This document shows, in pieces, positions 1 through 5,830 of a stretch of 7,255 nt of DNA; position 1 is the stretch's first letter; each line of letters begins with the position of its first letter. Source of the DNA: Thermococci archaeon (GTDB taxonomy: Archaea > Methanobacteriota_B > Thermococci > Methanofastidiosales > B48-G16). A program made the translations under genes and the position numbers. The stretch spans positions 1-7,255 of the forward strand of contig QMUN01000039.1 of the NCBI GenBank assembly GCA_003660605.1, in the 5' to 3' direction. The notes below the pieces were generated by a model. That model was given only the letters and a program-made list of their open reading frames with translations, ran no database searches and was not told the origin of the DNA.

Positions 1-5
1 CAAAC

Positions 6-18
6 TATATATTTAAAA
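6..18. promoter_or_regulatory. TATA-like box near the left edge
   Basis: An A/T-only stretch, TATATATTTAAAA, resembles an archaeal TATA box. On the plus strand it would start a transcript near position 35-40, ahead of the membrane-protein gene. It is nearly symmetrical, so it could equally serve a divergent gene lying left of the window. Its last ten bases recur exactly at 74-83. Confidence 0.35.
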
Positions 19-70
19 AACTTTCGGTGATCCGTTATACAAAGCATCGACAAAACCCGAAATTTATGAA

Positions 71-86
71 AAAATATTTAAAAGGG
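71..86 (+). promoter_or_regulatory. TATA-box promoter of the membrane-protein gene
   Basis: The sequence TATTTAAAA (75-83) is a good archaeal TATA box. Its centre lies about 25 bases before the ATG at 103, which is the usual TATA-to-start distance in archaea. Transcription would therefore begin at or next to the start codon and give a leaderless message. This agrees with the absence of a clear Shine-Dalgarno sequence before 103. Confidence 0.55.
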
Positions 87-102
87 TAGAGATACAATTG
101 TT

Positions 103-783
103 ATGAATCCATTCGGTATAGGCACTATCTTTGGAGATATTAAAAGAAAAATCTTAATGAAAAATGAGGACTATGAGAATTTTGCATGGTTAATTATGGC
201 TCTTGACAATTATAGAACAGGCAAAAGAGTGAAAGATAGTATTCTGAGAGAAAAAACAAGACTAGTCAGGAATAAATTTAAGATCCCATCAATTAATATT
301 ATTCGCGATGACATTGAGGCTATAAAGTCTGTTGCGGACAAAAGAGAACCCAGAATGAAGTTCTATGCTAATTTGATGATAACACTTCAGTTCTTGATCA
401 AACAGGGTCTCGCAATATTTCTGCTCTTGAGTTTTATTACAGTCATAACATTCAAAAGCTTCTTGACAACGCAGCAGATGCAGTGGATTCTTTATATTAT
501 AATATTTGGTGCTGTAGTTGTAGTCTGGCTGAGATGGTACATAAGAGACAAGATAATGAGAATTTATGCGAAATATCAGAACGAATACAGAAAAAACCAG
601 CTTAATATCAGAGATTATATACAGGAGCTTATTGATGTTATGAGAGAAGATCTTAAGGAAACTGGAGATAATCCAAAAAAATATAAAATGGCATTGTATT
701 ATAAAGACTATAAACATATAAAAATTCTGAAACATCCAAACTGGTGGAGATATTACTACGCATCTGCGATAGATACAAGCTGA
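103..783 (+). CDS. Uncharacterised protein with two membrane helices
   Basis: I do not recognise this 226-residue protein. Residues 1-100 are soluble, charged and probably helical. Two hydrophobic segments follow, at about 102-118 and 128-147, joined by a short turn, so both ends should lie on the same side, most likely the cytoplasm because both flanks are rich in Lys and Arg. Residues 150-200 are charged and probably helical (RDKIMRIYAKYQNEYRK, then DYIQELIDVMREDLKE). The end is aromatic (NWWRYYY, about 213-219). There is no signal peptide and no catalytic motif that I can see. The ATG at 103 is the first usable start, because an in-frame TAA lies at 79-81. The gene has its own promoter and is separated by 148 bases from the translation operon, so a shared function is not implied. 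The 148-codon open frame on the opposite strand (289-735) looks like a shadow. Confidence 0.8.
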   Translation: MNPFGIGTIFGDIKRKILMKNEDYENFAWLIMALDNYRTGKRVKDSILREKTRLVRNKFKIPSINIIRDDIEAIKSVADKREPRMKFYANLMITLQFLIKQGLAIFLLLSFITVITFKSFLTTQQMQWILYIIIFGAVVVVWLRWYIRDKIMRIYAKYQNEYRKNQLNIRDYIQELIDVMREDLKETGDNPKKYKMALYYKDYKHIKILKHPNWWRYYYASAIDTS

Positions 784-791
784 GTACGATT

Positions 792-834
792 ATTCCTGCA
801 TGATCTTTTGTTAAGATTTTAGTTGTGCAGGAGT
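792..834 (+). terminator. Hairpin behind the membrane-protein gene, possible 3' end
   Basis: Bases 792-800 can pair with 826-834 (nine pairs including one G-U). Inside that stem, 802-807 can pair with 813-818 around a five-base T-rich loop. The structure starts nine bases after the stop codon of the upstream gene and is followed by a T5 run at 863-867. It could mark or protect the 3' end of that transcript. Archaeal termination relies mainly on T-runs, so the terminator label is a guess. Confidence 0.3.
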
Positions 835-838
835 TAGC

Positions 839-849
839 TGTATATAATA
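839..849 (+). promoter_or_regulatory. TATA-like box, distal promoter candidate for the translation operon
   Basis: TATATAATA at 841-849 would place a transcription start near 870, giving an L7Ae leader of about 60 bases. It competes as a candidate with the closer box at 881-892. Confidence 0.35.
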
Positions 850-854
850 AGAGA

Positions 855-926
855 CCGATAGGTTTTTATTCAGATTCGGAGTTTTTATATCTAACACCTA
901 CGGATAACAAAATGAAGGATGAGGTG
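855..926 (+). promoter_or_regulatory. Leader with two mutually exclusive pairings around the L7Ae ribosome binding site
   Basis: The segment CACCT (895-899) is a perfect complement of AGGTG (922-926), the core of the L7Ae ribosome binding site. The overlapping segment ACCTACGG (896-903) can instead pair with CCGATAGGT (855-863), giving eight pairs with one bulged A. The two stems share bases 896-899 and cannot form together. If the transcript begins before 855, this has the form of a translational switch. If it begins near 912, neither stem exists in the RNA. Confidence 0.3.
881..892 (+). promoter_or_regulatory. TATA-like box, proximal promoter candidate for the translation operon
   Basis: TTTTTATATC lies 40-50 bases before the L7Ae start codon. 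A start about 25 bases downstream of its centre would fall near 910-914 and leave a leader of about 20 bases that still carries the ribosome binding site at 921-927. Confidence 0.45.
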
Positions 927-927
927 A
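921..927 (+). promoter_or_regulatory. Strong Shine-Dalgarno site of rpl7ae
   Basis: GAGGTGA matches the complement of the conserved archaeal 16S rRNA 3' end over seven bases and sits four bases before the ATG at 932. It fixes that ATG as the start. Confidence 0.8.
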
Positions 928-931
928 AAAA

Positions 932-1279
932 ATGGAGATACCAAAAGAGTTAATAAATAAAGCGTATGAGGCATTGGAAAATGCAAGAGATACAGGAAAG
1001 ATTGCTAAAGGTACAAATGAAATAACAAAGACGATAGACAGAGGAAAGGCTGTTCTTGTTTATATTGCAGAAGATGTACAGCCAAAAGAGATTGTTGCTC
1101 ACATACCATTGATCTGCGAAGAAAAATCTGTGCCTTACATACATGTACCCAGGAAAGATGAACTTGGAGGTGCAGTCGGTATAGATGTACCAACAGCTTC
1201 CGCATGTATAGTAGATCCAGGAAAAGGAAAAAAGCTTGTGGATGAGATAATTAAAAAGCTAAATGAGTTGAAGAAGTAG
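932..1279 (+). CDS. rpl7ae: 50S ribosomal protein L7Ae (eL8), K-turn binding protein
   Basis: This 115-residue protein is the archaeal L7Ae, a part of the large ribosomal subunit. In archaea the same protein is also a core component of box C/D and H/ACA guide RNA particles and of RNase P, where it binds kink-turn RNA. The RNA-binding signature [15 protein letters not shown] is at residues 26-40, followed by the AEDVQP stretch (46-51). The [13 protein letters not shown] segment (78-90) lies near the end of the fold and contributes to recognition of the kink-turn. The length is normal for the family. It is the first gene of the operon, with a strong ribosome binding site, and nine bases separate it from rps28e. 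L7Ae binding to its own message has been reported in Sulfolobus, so the pairing potential of the leader is of interest, although I could not fit a canonical kink-turn there. Confidence 0.98.
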   Translation: MEIPKELINKAYEALENARDTGKIAKGTNEITKTIDRGKAVLVYIAEDVQPKEIVAHIPLICEEKSVPYIHVPRKDELGGAVGIDVPTASACIVDPGKGKKLVDEIIKKLNELKK

Positions 1280-1288
1280 AGGGATAAA

Positions 1289-1504
1289 ATGCCTGAAGTA
1301 CAAGGAACTCCTGCAGAGGTTATAGAGATAAGGGTAAGAACTGGAGTTACAGGAGAGGTTTTCCAGGTAAAGTGTAAAATACTTTCAGGAGGAGATGAAG
1401 GTAGAATTCTTACCAGGAATGTTAAAGGACCTGTAAAACTTGGAGATGTTCTTATGTTACGAGAGACAGAGAGAGAGGCAAGGGAGATAAAGACTCCGAG
1501 GTGA
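1289..1504 (+). CDS. rps28e: 30S ribosomal protein S28e (eS28)
   Basis: This 71-residue protein matches the S28e family in length and pattern. It has an N-terminal [17 protein letters not shown] stretch that starts the OB-fold barrel, the central segment [18 protein letters not shown], and the family's C-terminal signature [10 protein letters not shown] (residues 57-66). S28e binds the small subunit near the mRNA exit channel. The ribosome binding site GAGGG (1279-1283) begins on the last base of the rpl7ae stop codon and lies five bases before the ATG. The gene's own stop codon is embedded in the ribosome binding site of rpl24e. The L7Ae-S28e-L24e order is a widely conserved archaeal cluster and supports the call. 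Confidence 0.97.
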   Translation: MPEVQGTPAEVIEIRVRTGVTGEVFQVKCKILSGGDEGRILTRNVKGPVKLGDVLMLRETEREAREIKTPR

Positions 1505-1505
1505 T
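1498..1505 (+). promoter_or_regulatory. Shine-Dalgarno site of rpl24e containing the rps28e stop codon
   Basis: GAGGTGAT ends three bases before the rpl24e ATG. The TGA at 1502-1504 inside it is the rps28e stop codon. A ribosome terminating on rps28e sits directly on this site, which favours translational coupling. Confidence 0.75.
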
Positions 1506-1508
1506 CTA

Positions 1509-1709
1509 ATGCCAAGAGTAAAGACTTGTTCATTTTGCGGCAAGAAGATCGAGCCAGGAACTGGAATGATGTACGTTAGAAAGGATGGGACTGTATTTAC
1601 TTTCTGTTCCTCCAAATGCGAAAGAAACATGATCCATCTAAAAAGAAAGCCTAGAAAAGTAAAATGGACACAAACATACAGAAAGGAAAAAATGCTGAGA
1701 GTGAGGTGA
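1509..1709 (+). CDS. rpl24e: 50S ribosomal protein L24e (eL24), zinc-finger type
   Basis: This 66-residue protein has four cysteines arranged as C-x2-C (residues 7 and 10) and C-x3-C (33 and 37), which form the zinc-binding site typical of the TRASH/L24e fold. [11 protein letters not shown] (residues 30-40) followed by the basic tail [17 protein letters not shown] is diagnostic of L24e. In archaea L24e is a short protein made of just this domain, and the length fits. It sits on the large subunit near the interface. It lies four bases after rps28e, and the next gene, ndk, begins two bases after its stop codon. Confidence 0.97.
   Translation: MPRVKTCSFCGKKIEPGTGMMYVRKDGTVFTFCSSKCERNMIHLKRKPRKVKWTQTYRKEKMLRVR
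1703..1709 (+). promoter_or_regulatory. Shine-Dalgarno site of ndk containing the rpl24e stop codon
   Basis: A second GAGGTGA has the stop codon of the upstream gene (TGA, 1707-1709) inside it. The GAGG core is four bases from the ndk ATG at 1711. The arrangement repeats that of the preceding junction and suggests coupled translation from rps28e to ndk. Confidence 0.7.
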
Positions 1710-1710
1710 A

Positions 1711-2154
1711 ATGGAGAGAACGTTAGTATTGGTCAAGCCTGATGGAGTAGTTCGAGGATTGATCGGAGAAACTGTAAAGCGAATTGAACAAAAGAACATG
1801 AAAATTGTTGCAATGAAGATGATTCAGATAACAGAGGATTTAGCCAAAGAGCATTATAAAGAACATGAGGGGAAACCTTTTTTTAAAGATCTTATAGATT
1901 ACATTACCCTAGCTCCCGTTGTAGCGATGGTGGTCGAAGGAGAAAGAGCAATAGATGTTATGAGAAAGATAGCGGGGAAAACAAACCCCGATGAAGCCTC
2001 TCCAGGAAGCATAAGAGGAGATTTTGGATACAACACGCCACGATTTATGTGTAATGTTGTTCACGCTTCTGACTCTGTGACATCCGCAAAGAGAGAAATA
2101 AATCTATTCTTTAAAAAAGAGGAGATATTGGATTACAGTACCACAGTGATTTAA
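1711..2154 (+). CDS. ndk: Nucleoside diphosphate kinase
   Basis: This 147-residue enzyme transfers the gamma-phosphate from ATP to other nucleoside diphosphates through a phosphohistidine. The family signature N-x2-H-[AG]-S-D-S is present as NVVHASDS (residues 115-122), with the catalytic His at 118. Other nucleotide-binding residues expected from the family are visible: Lys9 in VKPDGV, Tyr49, Arg85, Thr91 and Arg102 in GSIRGDFG. The length is normal. The start at 1711 is set by the GAGGTGA site. The stop codon TAA shares one base with the ATG of infB, so the two are likely coupled. Placement between ribosomal proteins and two GTPase initiation factors is a known archaeal arrangement and fits a role in GTP supply. 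Confidence 0.97.
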   Translation: MERTLVLVKPDGVVRGLIGETVKRIEQKNMKIVAMKMIQITEDLAKEHYKEHEGKPFFKDLIDYITLAPVVAMVVEGERAIDVMRKIAGKTNPDEASPGSIRGDFGYNTPRFMCNVVHASDSVTSAKREINLFFKKEEILDYSTTVI

Positions 2155-3923
2155 TGGTAACCCGTCAACCTATTATATCTGTTTTGGGACATGTAGATCA
2201 TGGAAAAACTACATTATTAGATAATATTAGAGGCAGTGCAGTTGCTTCAAGAGAGGCTGGAGGAATAACTCAGCATATAGGTGCCACCGAGGTGCCTTTG
2301 GAAATTATAAAGGAGATATGCGGAGACCTTTTAAAAGGAGCCAAATTAAAGATACCAGGAGTTTTGTTCATAGATACCCCAGGGCATGAAGCATTTACTA
2401 CACTCAGATCACGGGGTGGAAGTCTAGCAGATCTTGCTATACTTATAATAGATATAAATGAGGGTATACAGCCGCAGACTCTGGAGTCCATAGAGATATT
2501 GAAAACTTTTAAAGTTCCCTTTATTATAGCTGCCAACAAGATAGATTTAGCTGGTAAGTTTAAAATAAACAAAAAAAAGATGAGATACACATTTTTAGAG
2601 GCATTCAGCGATCAAAACGAAACAATGAAGGAGATAATAGAAAATAAGATCTGGGAACTTGTAGGCGAACTTTACAAACATGGATTTCAGGCGGATAGGT
2701 TTGACAGGGTTGAGGACTTTAGAAAGAAGATAGCAATAGTACCCTGTTCAGCAAAATATGGTATAGGCATACCTGAGATCATGATGCTCATATCCGGTCT
2801 TTCTCAGCGTTTTCTTGAAAAAAAGTTGAGTATAGATGTAGAAGGCCCAGCCAGGGGAAATGTTCTGGAAGTAAAAGAGGAAATAGGCCTGGGAACGACC
2901 ATAGATGTTATAATATATGATGGAACAATGAGTGTCAGAGATAAAATCGTTCTCGGTGGAAAAAATGGGGTCATTGTTACCAGTATAAGAAGCCTCTTAA
3001 AACCAAAGCCTCTTGATGAGATAAGGGATCCAAGATTTAGATTTGAGCACGTAAAAACTGTCTCAGCGGCAGCCGGCATAAAAGTAGCGGCGCCAGAGCT
3101 CAAAGATGCACTTGCAGGCTCGCCGATATATGTAGCAGATGAAAACTTGGATGAGATCGTTGGTAGAGTAGAAAAAGAAATAGAAAAGATAAAGATAACT
3201 ACGGAACATACAGGGATCATATTAAAGGCAGATACCTTGGGGAGTTTAGAAGCACTGGTAAAAATGTTTACATCTAAGGAATTCGCTATAAGAAAAGGAG
3301 ATGTGGGGGATGTAAATAAAACTGATGTTACTGAAGCTATCTCTGTGAAAAAAAAGGACATATACAAAGGAGTGATCGTTGCTTTCAATGTGGATATCCT
3401 GAAAGAGGCTGAAGAGGTAGCCAGGGATAAAAAAATTAAAATTTTTAAAGGCAACGTTATCTATAAAATAATCGAGGATTATGAGTTGTGGTTGGAGAAG
3501 AAAAGAGAGGAGGAGAAGCTTAAAAGACAGCTGGGCATTATAAGGCCAGGAAAAATCCAGATCCTAGAGGGATACGTTTTTAGAGCTTCTAAACCTGCGA
3601 TTGTTGGTGTAAGAGTTCTTGCTGGAGAAATAAGACCTAAATTGACGTTAATAAAGGAAGATGGAAAGTTTGGAGGGGAGATAAACTCGATAAAAACACA
3701 GGATAAGTTTTTATCATCTGCAGAAAGGGATGACGAGATAGCCATAGCTCTCAAGGGTGTTACGGTAGGAAGGCAGGTAGAGGAAGGGGAAGTTTTATAT
3801 GTGGAGATACCAGAAGATAGTTTTAGAAAAATGAAAGAATTGGAACTTGATGAGTTTGAGAAAGAAACATTAGAGGAATTTTTAAAGATTAAAAGAAAAG
3901 AAAATAGTTTATGGGGCGTATAA
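2154..3923 (+). CDS. infB: Translation initiation factor aIF5B (IF2-like GTPase)
   Basis: This 589-residue GTPase promotes joining of the ribosomal subunits at the end of initiation. GTPase motifs are complete: G1 GHVDHGKT (12-19), the G2 region GGITQHIG with Thr39 (36-43), G3 DTPGH (74-78) with the catalytic His78, G4 NKID (128-131) and G5 SAK (199-201). A barrel-like domain II follows from about residue 225, then a domain III from about 350. Next come the long linker helix, around EDYELWLEKKREEEK (about 441-455), and a second barrel (domain IV) from about 463. The last 30 residues form the charged helices that in this family contact aIF1A. There is no long N-terminal extension, as is usual for archaea, and no intein interrupts the P-loop. 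The ATG overlaps the ndk stop by one base. GTGAT (2146-2150) is a weak ribosome binding site. Confidence 0.97.
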   Translation: MVTRQPIISVLGHVDHGKTTLLDNIRGSAVASREAGGITQHIGATEVPLEIIKEICGDLLKGAKLKIPGVLFIDTPGHEAFTTLRSRGGSLADLAILIIDINEGIQPQTLESIEILKTFKVPFIIAANKIDLAGKFKINKKKMRYTFLEAFSDQNETMKEIIENKIWELVGELYKHGFQADRFDRVEDFRKKIAIVPCSAKYGIGIPEIMMLISGLSQRFLEKKLSIDVEGPARGNVLEVKEEIGLGTTIDVIIYDGTMSVRDKIVLGGKNGVIVTSIRSLLKPKPLDEIRDPRFRFEHVKTVSAAAGIKVAAPELKDALAGSPIYVADENLDEIVGRVEKEIEKIKITTEHTGIILKADTLGSLEALVKMFTSKEFAIRKGDVGDVNKTDVTEAISVKKKDIYKGVIVAFNVDILKEAEEVARDKKIKIFKGNVIYKIIEDYELWLEKKREEEKLKRQLGIIRPGKIQILEGYVFRASKPAIVGVRVLAGEIRPKLTLIKEDGKFGGEINSIKTQDKFLSSAERDDEIAIALKGVTVGRQVEEGEVLYVEIPEDSFRKMKELELDEFEKETLEEFLKIKRKENSLWGV

Positions 3924-3924
3924 A

Positions 3925-4605
3925 ATGGAAGTAAAGATAGTAGTTTCATATCCCGATGGAAAGAGCGAACAAAAAGAGCTGAGAGATGAAAAAGCTAACA
4001 GCTTGCTCGGTAAAAAAATAGGAGATATAATAGAAGGAAGCTTACTCGATGTAAAAGGAGACCTTCTTATAACAGGAGGAAGTGACAAAGACGGATTCAC
4101 CATGAGAAAGGACATTGATGGACCTATAAGAAAAAAGATACTTTTATCAAAAAGTGCAGGATTCAAACCAAAAAGAGATGGAGAAAGAAGAAAAAAGAGG
4201 GTAAGAGGAAATATGATTACTGACGAGATAATCCAGATCAATACAAAGCTCATTGCAAAACCCAAGAAGGTAACAAAGGAAACAAAAGAAGAGATAAAAA
4301 CTAAGGAAGAAGCAGAGGAATTCAAGGAAGAGAAACCTAAAAAGGCTAAAAAAGAAGTTAAGAAAGAAGTAACCAAAGAGAAACCCAAGCCAAAGAAGAA
4401 AGCAGTTAAACCTAAAAAAGCAACAAAGAAGAAAGCAGTAAAAACTGAAGAAGAGAAGCCTAAGAAAGCTAAAAAGGAAAAAGAGCAAAAAAAAGAAACA
4501 GTCAAAGAAAAGAAAAAAACAACAAAAAAGAAAGAGGAAACAACTGAAAAGAAACCTAAGAAGGTAACAAAAAAGAAAGAAGAGCCAAAGAAAAAGGAGA
4601 AGTGA
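3925..4605 (+). CDS. rps6e: 30S ribosomal protein S6e (eS6) with a long lysine-rich C-terminal tail
   Basis: Residues 1 to about 110 are a normal archaeal S6e: an N-terminal beta-rich part ([17 protein letters not shown]), [19 protein letters not shown] (50-67) and the basic RNA-binding stretch [15 protein letters not shown] (88-102). Archaeal S6e proteins usually end soon after this. Here 116 more residues follow (111-226), almost entirely Lys, Glu, Thr, Pro, Ala and Val. The tail is internally repetitive: [10 protein letters not shown] occurs at 135-144 and 176-185, KPKKVTK at 112-118 and 210-216, and KKKAVK twice. It is probably disordered, strongly basic, and likely to lie on rRNA. It continues in frame with no stop, and a normal stop is followed by eif2g, so it looks genuine. 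The gene starts two bases after the infB stop and lacks a good ribosome binding site, which suggests coupling to infB. Confidence 0.93.
   Translation: MEVKIVVSYPDGKSEQKELRDEKANSLLGKKIGDIIEGSLLDVKGDLLITGGSDKDGFTMRKDIDGPIRKKILLSKSAGFKPKRDGERRKKRVRGNMITDEIIQINTKLIAKPKKVTKETKEEIKTKEEAEEFKEEKPKKAKKEVKKEVTKEKPKPKKKAVKPKKATKKKAVKTEEEKPKKAKKEKEQKKETVKEKKKTTKKKEETTEKKPKKVTKKKEEPKKKEK
4336..4482 (+). repeat. Degenerate internal repeats in the S6e tail
   Basis: The bases coding for the two copies of [10 protein letters not shown] (residues 135-144 and 176-185) are very similar and differ mainly at third codon positions. Shorter units, [13 protein letters not shown] and TKKK, are scattered through the tail. 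The divergence at silent positions suggests duplication followed by selection on the amino-acid pattern. Convergent low-complexity drift is an alternative. Confidence 0.5.
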
Positions 4606-4612
4606 TGTCTCA

Positions 4613-5830
4613 ATGGAGTCGAAACAGGCAGAGATCAATATCGGAATGATAGGACATGTAGATCATGGAAAAACTACACTTACAAAGGCTCTCTCAGGAG
4701 TATGGACAGATAAACATTCAGAAGAGTTGAGGAGAGGAATCACAATAAGACTGGGGTATGCAGATGCAGTTTTCAGAAAATGTCCTGAATGCAACGAATA
4801 CACTACGCAGAAAATATGTCCCAAATGTGGAGGCGAGACAGAAATACTGAGAAAAGTCTCTTTTGTGGATGCTCCGGGACATGAAACATTGATGGCCACA
4901 ATGCTAACAGGGGCGTCATTAGTTGACGGTGCTGTTCTGGTGATAGCAGCCAATGAGCCTTGTCCCCAGCCACAAACAAAGGAGCATCTGATGGGTCTTG
5001 ATATAATAGGCGTGAAAAATATTGTGATCGCGCAGAATAAGATAGAACTTGTCTCAAAGGAAAGAGTAATTGAAAATTATAAGGAAATAAAGGATTTTGT
5101 GAGGGGGACTGTAGCAGAAAATGCACCTATAATCCCTATTTCTGCCCAACATTCCATTAATATTGACGCTTTGATAGAGGCTATAGAGAAGAATATCCCG
5201 ACTCCAAAGAGAGACGAAAAGGTGAATCCAATAATATTCATAGCAAGATCTTTTGATGTAAATAGGCCCGGAATTACCCCAGATAAACTTGTTGGAGGAG
5301 TTATTGGAGGAAGTCTAAAGCAGGGAGTTATAAGAGTAGGAGATGAGATAGAGATAAGGCCAGGAAGAGCGAAAAAAGAACAGAACAAAATTGTTTACAA
5401 GGATTTAGACTCTGAGATCGTTTCGTTAAATACACTGGGAATAGATTTAAAAGAGGCAAAACCAGGAGGATTGATTGGTATAGGTACAAAACTTGATCCC
5501 TCTCTGACAAAAGCAGATGCGTTGGCAGGAAGTGTAGCTGGAAAACCTGGGACTCTACCACCATTGGTACACGAGTTAAGGCTTGATATCCATCTTCTGG
5601 AAAGAGTTGTTGGATCGGAAAAAGAGTTGAATGTTGAACCAATAAAAAGAAAGGAGATGCTGATGCTCAATGTTGGCACTGGAAAAACTATTGGCATTGT
5701 AAAAAATCCAGGAGAGCACTGTGAACTGAGTTTAAAGCTTCCCGTATGCGCCACTAAAGATGACAGAGTAGCTATAAGCAGGAGAATTGGAGCAAGATGG
5801 AGACTGATAGGCTACGGAGTAATAGAATAG
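4613..5830 (+). CDS. eif2g: Translation initiation factor aIF2 subunit gamma
   Basis: This 405-residue GTPase is the core subunit of aIF2, which carries initiator Met-tRNA to the small subunit. Visible motifs are G1 GHVDHGKT (14-21), the switch 1 region [12 protein letters not shown] (40-51) with Thr44, G3 DAPGHE (86-91), G4 NKIE (142-145) and G5 SAQH (177-180). A zinc knuckle CPEC...CPKC, with cysteines at 57, 60, 69 and 72, is inserted after switch 1 as expected for aIF2-gamma and absent from EF-1A. Two barrel domains follow, roughly 205-325 and 326-405. The length is normal. An ATG at 4605 overlapping the rps6e stop is out of frame, so 4613 is the start. GTGAT (4602-4606) is the nearest match to the ribosome binding consensus. 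Its last 34 bases overlap the PIN gene. Confidence 0.97.
   Translation: MESKQAEINIGMIGHVDHGKTTLTKALSGVWTDKHSEELRRGITIRLGYADAVFRKCPECNEYTTQKICPKCGGETEILRKVSFVDAPGHETLMATMLTGASLVDGAVLVIAANEPCPQPQTKEHLMGLDIIGVKNIVIAQNKIELVSKERVIENYKEIKDFVRGTVAENAPIIPISAQHSINIDALIEAIEKNIPTPKRDEKVNPIIFIARSFDVNRPGITPDKLVGGVIGGSLKQGVIRVGDEIEIRPGRAKKEQNKIVYKDLDSEIVSLNTLGIDLKEAKPGGLIGIGTKLDPSLTKADALAGSVAGKPGTLPPLVHELRLDIHLLERVVGSEKELNVEPIKRKEMLMLNVGTGKTIGIVKNPGEHCELSLKLPVCATKDDRVAISRRIGARWRLIGYGVIE
5789..5792 (+). promoter_or_regulatory. Shine-Dalgarno site of the PIN gene inside eif2g
   Basis: GGAG within the eif2g coding sequence lies four bases before the ATG at 5797. It supports that ATG as the real start of the PIN gene and so the 34-base overlap with eif2g. 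Confidence 0.5.

Noticed and set aside
22..62. A tRNA or box C/D RNA near the left edge
   Set aside because: Only a six-pair inverted repeat with a 29-base loop is visible. There is no cloverleaf and no proper C and D boxes.
289..735. A 148-codon minus-strand frame opposite the membrane-protein gene
   Set aside because: The plus-strand frame has a promoter at the right distance, a coherent two-helix topology and a start set by an upstream stop. The minus frame is a Phe/Tyr/Cys-rich shadow.
895..926. A canonical kink-turn in the L7Ae leader
   Set aside because: A GA at 921-922 lies next to a GGTG/CACC stem, but the opposite strand would need a four-base loop before its GA, and the inner stem is poor. 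The consensus of a three-base bulge with tandem G-A pairs is not met.
2187..2213. Possible intein insertion at the infB P-loop
   Set aside because: Some archaeal infB genes carry inteins, but here the P-loop is continuous and the protein has normal length.
2804..3454. A 216-codon minus-strand frame inside infB
   Set aside because: The plus-strand frame is an unmistakable aIF5B with all GTPase motifs. The reverse frame is Ser/Phe-rich with no recognisable domain.
3909..4613. A 234-codon open frame on the minus strand opposite rps6e, rich in Phe and Ser
   Set aside because: It is the shadow of the Lys/Glu-rich S6e tail: AAG and AAA codons read backwards as Phe and Leu and rarely give stops. 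It has no family resemblance and no promoter or ribosome binding site. The 163-codon frame at 4147-4638 is the same artefact.
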